DNA of 11,992 nt from Deltaproteobacteria bacterium (lineage in GTDB: Bacteria; Myxococcota_A; Polyangia; HGW-17): the NCBI GenBank assembly GCA_003249585.1, contig QKIM01000441.1, positions 1 to 11,992 on the forward strand. The letters run 5' to 3'. The position numbers and the translations under genes are program-made. Below, one piece after another: positions 7,702-11,992 of this stretch (positions within the stretch are counted from its first letter, which is position 1; the number at the start of each line of letters is the position of its first letter). Below the pieces are notes generated by a model. That model worked only from the letters and a program-made list of their open reading frames with translations, made no database searches and had not been told where the DNA came from.

Positions 7702-8523
7702 TCAGAGGCTGGTTGCCACGGCCACGATGAGATCGCGGAAGGTGTCGGCGATTTTTGAGGCGGTCTCCTTGACCTCTTCATGGGAGAGGGGGACCGTCGA
7801 GATTCCTGCGGCGAGGTTGGAGATGCAGGAGATCCCGATGACCTGGGCACCCATGTGACGGGCGGCGATGGTCTCGGGGACCGTGGACATGCCCACCATG
7901 TTGGCGCCAACGATGCGGGCCATGTTGACTTCGGCCGGCGTCTCGTAGGTGGGGCCCATCATGGCGGCGTAGATGCCGACCTTCAGGTTGATGCCCATGC
8001 CCGCGGCGATCTCCAGCACCTGCCCCCGCAGTGATTTGCTGTAGATGTCGCTCATGTCGGGGAAGCGGGGGCCGAGCGTGTCGTCGTTGGGTCCCCGCAG
8101 CGGGTTCTCTCCCATGAGGTTGATATGATCGGTGATGAGCACGAGGTCGCCGGGATCGAGATTGGGGCCGATACCCCCGGCGGCGTTGGTTACCAGGAGG
8201 GTCTTGCAGCCCATGGACACCAGGGTGCGGGCCGGGTAGATGACCTTCTCCATGGAGTGCCCTTCGTAGAAGTGGACCCGTCCCTGCATGACTGCCACGG
8301 GCGTCTCGCCGATCATGCCCAGGATGAGGTTGCCCGCGTGTCCGGACACCGAGGACTGCGGGAAGTCTGGGATCTCGGAGTAGGGGATGACGACGGGATC
8401 CTGGATCGTCTGGGCGAAATCGCCGAGGCCGGACCCGAGGATGAGCCCGACTCTGGGGGAGAACCCCGGGGCCTTCCCGGCGATGAAGTCTGTGGTGTTC
8501 TTGATCTGCTCGCTCGGTCTCAT
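7702..8523 (-). CDS. punA: Purine-nucleoside phosphorylase (trimeric, family 2)
   Basis: The 273-residue enzyme phosphorolyses inosine and guanosine (and deoxy forms) to base plus (deoxy)ribose 1-phosphate. Family hallmarks are all present: the phosphate loop G30-S-G-L-G34, H62, GRVHFYEGH (81-89, with R82, H84, Y86, E87), TNAAGG (112-117), PTYETPAE (191-198, E194), M212-S213 and SCISNLAAG (232-240, with base-binding N236). These match the phosphate, ribose and base contacts known from mammalian and Cellulomonas-type trimeric enzymes. The Asn at 236 fits 6-oxopurine specificity. The ATG lies 8 bp after the pdp stop with TAGGTG overlapping that stop as ribosome site, so the two genes are co-transcribed and probably coupled. 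Length is standard. Confidence 0.96.
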   Translation of the reverse strand: MRPSEQIKNTTDFIAGKAPGFSPRVGLILGSGLGDFAQTIQDPVVIPYSEIPDFPQSSVSGHAGNLILGMIGETPVAVMQGRVHFYEGHSMEKVIYPARTLVSMGCKTLLVTNAAGGIGPNLDPGDLVLITDHINLMGENPLRGPNDDTLGPRFPDMSDIYSKSLRGQVLEIAAGMGINLKVGIYAAMMGPTYETPAEVNMARIVGANMVGMSTVPETIAARHMGAQVIGISCISNLAAGISTVPLSHEEVKETASKIADTFRDLIVAVATSL

Positions 8524-8531
8524 GATGGCAC

Positions 8532-9836
8532 CTACCGGATGATCTTTCTGATGAGAGGAATACGTTCGGGGACGGCGTCTCCGATGACGTACGCGGCGGC
8601 GATGCGGCGGGCCGCCTCGCTCACGCCATCGGCGTTGTTGTACTGGATCTCCACCAGGGGCTGTCCCTTGGCGACATGATCCCCGCTCTTGGCGAGGATG
8701 CGGATCCCCACGCCGTGGTCGACGGTGTCACTGACCACGGCGCGGCCGGCGCCGATGAGGATGCCGGCCATGCCGATCTCGGTGGAGTTGATGGACTGGA
8801 CGTACCCTTCGCGGTCAGCCCCGACGGGGAGGACGTGGGCAAAGGTGGGGAGGCGCCCATAGTCCTCGGTGACCTCGGGGTCGCCGTCCTGTTCGATGAT
8901 CATCTCCCGGAACTTGGCCAGGGCGCTGCCGTCGGCGATGGCGGCGTCGATCTTTGCGGAGGCCTCAGCCTCTGAAGCGGCGACACCCCCCAGGAGGAGC
9001 ATCTCGCGCGCCAGGGTGAGGGTGAGCTCCCGCACGTCGGCGGGGCCGCGACCTCTCAGGATCTCGATGGACTCGATGATCTCCGAGCTGTTGCCCACGG
9101 CCTCCCCGAGGGGGTCGTCCATGCGGGTCAAAAAGGCCGTCACCCGTTTGCCGGCCCGCCGGCCGATATCCACCAGGGTGTTGGCGAGGGTCTCGGCGCG
9201 CTCGAGGGTGGTCATGAAGGCGCCTGTCCCGACCTTCACGTCCAGGACCAGGGCGTCAATCCCCTCGGCCAGCTTTTTGGACATGATGGATGAAGAGATC
9301 AGCGGAATGGAGGGCACGGTGCCCGTGGCGTCCCTCAGGGCGTAGATGAGTTTGTCGGCGGGGGCCAGCTCCCGGGTCTGCCCGATCATGGACAGGCCGG
9401 TCCGATCCACCATGGAGATGAATTCCTCGATGGAGAGCCCGACGTTGAAGCCGGGGATGGACTCCAGCTTGTCGAGGGTGCCGCCGGTGTGGCCGAGGCC
9501 CCGGCCGGAGACCATGGGGACCTTCACCCCGCAGGCCGCCGCGAGCGGTGCCAGGGGAATGGAGATCTTGTCGCCCACCCCACCGGTGGAGTGTTTGTCG
9601 ACCTTGATCCCCGGCACGCCCGAGAAGTCGACGCGGATGCCGCTGTCGATCATTTCGGTGGTGAGGCAGGAGAGTTCTTCGCCGCCGAGTCCCTTGAGGA
9701 AGATCGCCATGAGCAGGGCAGACGCCTGGTAATCGGGGATCTCGCCCTTGACATACCCGCTGACGAAGAAATGGATCTCCTCGGCGGTCAGGGACATGCC
9801 CTCGCGTTTTTTAATGATGACGTCCTGAATCAGCAT
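8532..9836 (-). CDS. pdp: Pyrimidine-nucleoside (thymidine/uridine) phosphorylase
   Basis: The 434-residue protein belongs to the thymidine/pyrimidine-nucleoside phosphorylase family. It converts thymidine, deoxyuridine and often uridine to base plus (deoxy)ribose 1-phosphate. The family signature SGRGLGHTGGTLDKLE is at 110-125. The phosphate-binding KVDKHSTGGVGDK is at 78-90, and SSSIMSKKLAEG plus LDVKVGTGAFM lie further on. The helical N-terminal domain (KREGMSLTAEEI to GEIPDYQASALLMA) and the C-terminal PYNP domain are complete. Length and wording are closest to the Bacillus-type Pdp (433 aa), which takes both thymidine and uridine, rather than strict DeoA; specificity cannot be settled from sequence alone. 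GAGAGG five bases before the ATG is a good ribosome site. It is the first gene of the minus-strand group. Confidence 0.95.
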   Translation of the reverse strand: MLIQDVIIKKREGMSLTAEEIHFFVSGYVKGEIPDYQASALLMAIFLKGLGGEELSCLTTEMIDSGIRVDFSGVPGIKVDKHSTGGVGDKISIPLAPLAAACGVKVPMVSGRGLGHTGGTLDKLESIPGFNVGLSIEEFISMVDRTGLSMIGQTRELAPADKLIYALRDATGTVPSIPLISSSIMSKKLAEGIDALVLDVKVGTGAFMTTLERAETLANTLVDIGRRAGKRVTAFLTRMDDPLGEAVGNSSEIIESIEILRGRGPADVRELTLTLAREMLLLGGVAASEAEASAKIDAAIADGSALAKFREMIIEQDGDPEVTEDYGRLPTFAHVLPVGADREGYVQSINSTEIGMAGILIGAGRAVVSDTVDHGVGIRILAKSGDHVAKGQPLVEIQYNNADGVSEAARRIAAAYVIGDAVPERIPLIRKIIR

Positions 9837-9852
9837 AGCAACCTCTCGTTCT

Positions 9853-9874
9853 GCCGGTCGATCCCGCCGGTCGA
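9853..9874. repeat. Direct repeat GCCGGTCGA x2 upstream of pdp
   Basis: GCCGGTCGA occurs at 9853-9861 and 9866-9874, 13 bp apart start to start. It lies just upstream of the pdp ribosome site, in the likely leader or promoter-proximal region. It could be a repressor site, but one duplicated 9-mer in GC-rich DNA is weak evidence. Confidence 0.35.
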
Positions 9875-9982
9875 AGGGAGTACCGTACCATCAAAGAGCG
9901 TCGAAGAAAAGATTCTGACTCACTTTTTCCCCCTCCATGGGGGGGCATGCGGCGTCGCTCGAGACAAAAAAGGGAGGAGATC

Positions 9983-10011
9983 TCTTGAAGAATCCCGTTT
10001 CCGGGTCAAGA
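9983..10011 (-). other. Stem-loop with GAAA tetraloop upstream of pdp
   Basis: On the minus strand, TCTTGA pairs with TCAAGA and CCCG pairs with CGGG around a GAAA tetraloop, with a 5-base ATTCT bulge on the 3' side. The outer stem can extend by two further pairs, one of them a wobble. The GNRA loop appears only on the minus-strand transcript, which would be the pdp leader if transcription starts upstream of it. As DNA it is also a TCTTGA/TCAAGA inverted repeat and might be an operator. Confidence 0.35.
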
Positions 10012-10057
10012 AAGAGCATCGGGCGACGGTGTGCGCCGAAAAAATTGCCGTGACTTG

Positions 10058-10071
10058 CGGAGGGTTCTCCG
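10058..10071. other. Small hairpin CGGAG/CTCCG
   Basis: A perfect 5-bp stem with a 4-base loop (GGTT on the plus strand). No T-run follows on either strand at terminator distance. It is one of a cluster of stem-loops in the divergent intergenic region. Confidence 0.25.
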
Positions 10072-10099
10072 TTATGTGTGATCCTATGACAAGGACCGG

Positions 10100-10127
10100 C
10101 TCCGGGGCCCCGGACTCTGGCCCGGAG
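10100..10127. other. GC-rich palindrome with an alternative longer hairpin
   Basis: TCCGGGGCCCCGGA (10101-10114) is a perfect 14-bp palindrome. The left part, CTCCGGGGCC (10100-10109), can alternatively pair with GGCCCGGAG (10119-10127) with one bulged G and a 9-base loop. No T-run follows. It is either a dyad for a DNA-binding protein or a structured RNA element. Confidence 0.35.
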
Positions 10128-10210
10128 ATCTGGGCTCTTGCGGGGTGTAAGTTCGGTAAAAGCATATTATTTCAATATTCTGCTTCTCAGGTTTTCCAGA
10201 ACCCAATGAT

Positions 10211-10239
10211 TTGACCATCCGTGTCACTTGGGGTATATT
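10211..10239 (+). promoter_or_regulatory. Near-consensus sigma70 promoter of the secreted-protein operon
   Basis: TTGACC (10211-10216, 5 of 6 to TTGACA) and TATATT (10234-10239, 5 of 6 to TATAAT) are separated by exactly 17 bp. Transcription would start near 10246, giving a leader of about 64 nt before the ATG at 10310. It is the best promoter match I found in the window and suggests sizeable housekeeping expression. Confidence 0.65.
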
Positions 10240-10309
10240 GCGTTACCTATTTGGAAAACAGTGAGTTCAGACGCTCAGGTTGAACTTTCGCGAACGAACA
10301 GAGGTTATC

Positions 10310-11167
10310 ATGCGGACTTTGGCTTTTTTCTCAGCAGTGACGGTACTCAGTGTGGTCCTCGGCGCGGGCGGCGTCTTCGCCCAGGCGCCGGCGAAACCGG
10401 CGAAACCAGCCGCGTCGGCGAAGCCTGCAACGAAACCGGCCGCACCACCGGCCGCAAAACCCGAAACGACCAAGTCTGCGACGACTCCTGCCGCCACGCC
10501 TGCGAAGACACCCGCGGCGACGGCTCCCATCACGGTCGGCACCGAAAAGAAGCGGGACGCCCTCCCCACCGACGGCAGCACCAGGGAGCCCGCGGTGGCC
10601 TCCAACGAGCTCAGGCTGCGGCAGCTGGCAGAGCTCGTGGAAGATCTCAAGAACAAGGTCACGGCGACCAAATACCGGCTGCAGCTGCTCAAGGAGGCCA
10701 TGACCTCCGAGAAGGAGTCCATCGGCGGCGCCAAGATTCAGATCGTCCATGAAAACAAGATGGGCGGCGTCTACCGGCTGGTCAGGGTCCGGTATTTCCT
10801 CGACGGAAAGCTCATCCAGAGCCTCACCGAGAGCAACACCAAGGACAAATCCCTGCTCTCCTCAAAGAAGATTAATATTTTCAGTGATCACATCTCAACG
10901 GGGAACAAGCGGCTGAGGGTCTTTATCACCTACCAGGGCAACGGCTACGGTGTTTTCGCCTACGTGAAGAAGTGGAAATGGGAGGTGCACAACACCTACA
11001 GTTTCACCGTCGCTCCGGGGAAACTCCATGTTCTGAGTGTCATCGGGAGCGAGAAGGGGGGGTTCACCACCCCCTTGGCCAAGCGTCCCCAGATCAAGTT
11101 CACCCTTGTTACCAAACCCTTGGTGGTCAAAGAAAACAAGGACGCAGGCAAGAAGAAGTCCAAGTGA
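10310..11167 (+). CDS. Secreted Ala/Pro/Lys-rich protein with coiled coil and beta-rich C-terminal domain, function unknown
   Basis: I chose the ATG at 10310 (285 residues) over the in-frame TTG at 10280. It has AGAGG six bases upstream and begins directly with a signal peptide: MRT, a hydrophobic core at residues 4-22, and a likely signal peptidase I cut after A24 (GVFA/QAPA). Residues 25-75 are a KPA-rich, disordered linker. A charged heptad-like helix (about 99-137, ELRLRQLAELVEDLKNKV) suggests a coiled coil. Residues 141-272 look beta-rich (IQIVHEN, YRLVRVRYFLDGK, KRLRVFITYQG, WEVHNTYSFTV, QIKFTLVTK). The end is very basic. I recognise no named domain. Similar A/P-rich proteins are sometimes labelled dihydrolipoamide acetyltransferase because of the linker, which is not supported here. 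It is probably periplasmic or envelope-associated and acts with the TPR-like protein encoded 17 bp downstream. Confidence 0.85.
   Translation: MRTLAFFSAVTVLSVVLGAGGVFAQAPAKPAKPAASAKPATKPAAPPAAKPETTKSATTPAATPAKTPAATAPITVGTEKKRDALPTDGSTREPAVASNELRLRQLAELVEDLKNKVTATKYRLQLLKEAMTSEKESIGGAKIQIVHENKMGGVYRLVRVRYFLDGKLIQSLTESNTKDKSLLSSKKINIFSDHISTGNKRLRVFITYQGNGYGVFAYVKKWKWEVHNTYSFTVAPGKLHVLSVIGSEKGGFTTPLAKRPQIKFTLVTKPLVVKENKDAGKKKSK
10385..10530 (+). repeat. KPA-coding low-complexity repeat
   Basis: The stretch encodes runs of Ala, Pro and Lys/Thr, including a tandem CCGGCGAAA pair at 10388-10396 and 10397-10405. It is the disordered linker after the signal peptide and likely varies in length between relatives. 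Confidence 0.55.
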
Positions 11168-11184
11168 GACGAAGGAGTCGGGTC

Positions 11185-11992
11185 ATGCAACGGTTACCCC
11201 TCTTGCTCCTCCTGTGGGCGCTTCCCCTGGCCCCGGCGAGTGCTAAAAAGATCAATGATCTCAATGATAGATACAAGGTTCTCGAGTTCTCCCTGAAGAA
11301 CGTGGAGAAGCTCGTCAAGACCGCCCACCGCATCGCCATGGGGAAGAAGTTCAACACCATGGAGCGGTTCATGAACGGGGTCTATCTGCTCAAGAACAAA
11401 CGCCCGCAGGACGCCGCCGCCCTCTTCATGTCCCTCATCGACGATCCCAGGCTCGGGAAGGAGGCCACCTTCTACTACTCCGAGGCCATGTACATGAGCG
11501 GCAACTATCTGCTGGCCGCCGAGTTCTACAAGCGGGTCATGCTTCAGAAGTGGAACAAGACCTTCCGGTCCAGGGCCATCAAGCGAATCCTCGAGATCTC
11601 CATGAAGACCCAGGGGAACGACAACACCCGTATCACGGAGCTCATCAAAATCATCGAGAAGGTCATCGAGGAGGCCCCGGAGATCAAGGACTCTCCCGAG
11701 GTCCGGTACGCCATGGGCAAGTACGCCTATTTCCAGGGCAGCGCCGAGTTCGACAAGCCCGCCGGGCAGCGCAACGACGCCTGGGGGCTTAAACGGCTCC
11801 ACGAGGCCCTGGCCTTTTTCAGCGCCATCAAGGTCAAACAGGGGCCAAAGGGACTTGAGTACCCGGTCCTCTTTCCCCAGTCGGTGTATTACGCCGGCGC
11901 GACGCTGGTCAAGCTGGCCACCTGTGGCGCGGTGTCCTTCACCAGGGACGGCAGGCTCATCAATCTCGAGACGGTCACCTCCTCCCCCGTGG
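11185..11992 (+). CDS. Secreted TPR-like helical-repeat protein, N-terminal part (3' end outside window)
   Basis: The frame from ATG 11185 stays open to the window end, giving 269 codons of an incomplete gene. AAGGAG lies 7-8 bp before the ATG, which is 17 bp after the previous stop, so the two genes form an operon. Residues 1-20 are a signal peptide (MQRLPLLLLLWALPL, cut after ASA20). The mature part is alpha-helical with alternating amphipathic helices of TPR type: about 62-85 (MNGVYLLKNKRPQDAAALFM), 93-120 (ATFYYSEAMYMSGNYLLAAEFY), 126-165, 171-186 and 198-215. Such proteins serve as envelope scaffolds; paired TPR lipoprotein-like and A/P-rich proteins occur near gliding-motility and outer-membrane genes in Myxococcota, but linking this gene to motility is a guess. 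No lipobox cysteine is present, so it is more likely soluble periplasmic. Confidence 0.82.
   Translation, partial: MQRLPLLLLLWALPLAPASAKKINDLNDRYKVLEFSLKNVEKLVKTAHRIAMGKKFNTMERFMNGVYLLKNKRPQDAAALFMSLIDDPRLGKEATFYYSEAMYMSGNYLLAAEFYKRVMLQKWNKTFRSRAIKRILEISMKTQGNDNTRITELIKIIEKVIEEAPEIKDSPEVRYAMGKYAYFQGSAEFDKPAGQRNDAWGLKRLHEALAFFSAIKVKQGPKGLEYPVLFPQSVYYAGATLVKLATCGAVSFTRDGRLINLETVTSSPV

Larger units (their letters stand above)
9837..10309. other. Divergent intergenic region with several inverted repeats
   Basis: This 473-bp non-coding stretch separates the minus-strand pdp operon from the plus-strand secreted-protein operon. It contains a 9-bp direct repeat next to the pdp ribosome site, inverted repeats at 9929-9943, 9983-10011, 10058-10071 and 10100-10127, an AT-rich inverted repeat at 10164-10178, and a good sigma70 promoter at 10211-10239 directed rightward. 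I could not find a convincing promoter for pdp. The weak open frames across it (both strands) have no ribosome sites and no recognisable protein motifs. Confidence 0.6.

Noticed and set aside
9929..9943. CCCCC/GGGGG hairpin next to a T-run as an intrinsic terminator
   Set aside because: The T5 run precedes the hairpin on the plus strand and reads as A5 after it on the minus strand, so it has the wrong polarity for a terminator in either direction.
9961..10011. Attenuator before pdp made of the GAAA hairpin and the following T6 run (minus strand)
   Set aside because: About 9 bases separate the stem from the T-run and the alternative GGGA/TCCC stem is only 4 bp with a long loop, too weak for a terminator call.
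9920..10165. 81-codon minus-strand frame in the intergenic region
   Set aside because: No Shine-Dalgarno before its ATG, no motif, and it crosses several inverted repeats.
9489..10214. 241-codon plus-strand frame reaching into the divergent intergenic region
   Set aside because: Over half overlaps pdp antisense, the intergenic part has no ribosome site before any internal start (for example the ATG at 10074) and no protein motif.
10280..10309. TTG at 10280 as start of the secreted protein
   Set aside because: It would put ten charged or polar residues before the signal peptide, and the ATG at 10310 has its own AGAGG ribosome site.
10310..11167. Annotation as dihydrolipoamide acetyltransferase
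   Set aside because: Only the Ala/Pro-rich linker resembles that enzyme. There is no lipoyl domain, no catalytic domain, and a signal peptide is present.

Overview
The window is about 12 kb of GC-rich bacterial chromosome with densely packed genes. Gene content and style suggest a Deltaproteobacteria-like organism (Myxococcota or Desulfobacterota): a very long P/A/E-rich linker in IF2, a glycogen phosphorylase of the DUF3417 type, and a secreted Ala/Pro/Lys-rich protein followed by a secreted helical-repeat protein. This placement is an inference, because no rRNA or other decisive marker lies in the window.

Region 1 (1-4937, + strand) is a translation/transcription housekeeping operon. It runs from the C-terminal part of nusA to ylxR, infB (overlapping ylxR by 4 bp), a YciO-type Sua5/YrdC-family gene and a GNAT acetyltransferase. 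The nusA-ylxR-infB core is the classical bacterial order. The rbfA/truB/rpsO genes that often follow infB are absent here, and yciO and the acetyltransferase take their place.

Region 2 (4942-9836, - strand) is a catabolic group. In transcription order it is pyrimidine-nucleoside phosphorylase, purine-nucleoside phosphorylase (8-bp gap, surely co-transcribed) and, after a 207-bp spacer with its own AT-rich promoter-like stretch, an alpha-glucan phosphorylase. All three use inorganic phosphate to release a sugar 1-phosphate (pentose-1-P or glucose-1-P). The group converges on Region 1 with only 4 bp between the stop codons.

Region 3 (9837-10309) is a 473-bp divergent intergenic region. It is rich in small inverted repeats and contains a near-consensus sigma70 promoter (TTGACC - 17 bp - TATATT, 10211-10239) that reads rightward.

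Region 4 (10310-11992, + strand) holds two exported proteins of unknown function in an apparent operon. The first has a signal peptide, a KPA-rich linker, a predicted coiled coil and a beta-rich domain. The second has a signal peptide and TPR-like helices, and runs off the window end.

Most of the window is ordinary. The points most worth a second look are the altered guanine-recognition motifs (G4 and G5) in IF2, the uncharacterised secreted pair with its strong promoter, and the structured intergenic region. I see no CRISPR array, insertion sequence, phage gene, tRNA or rRNA.
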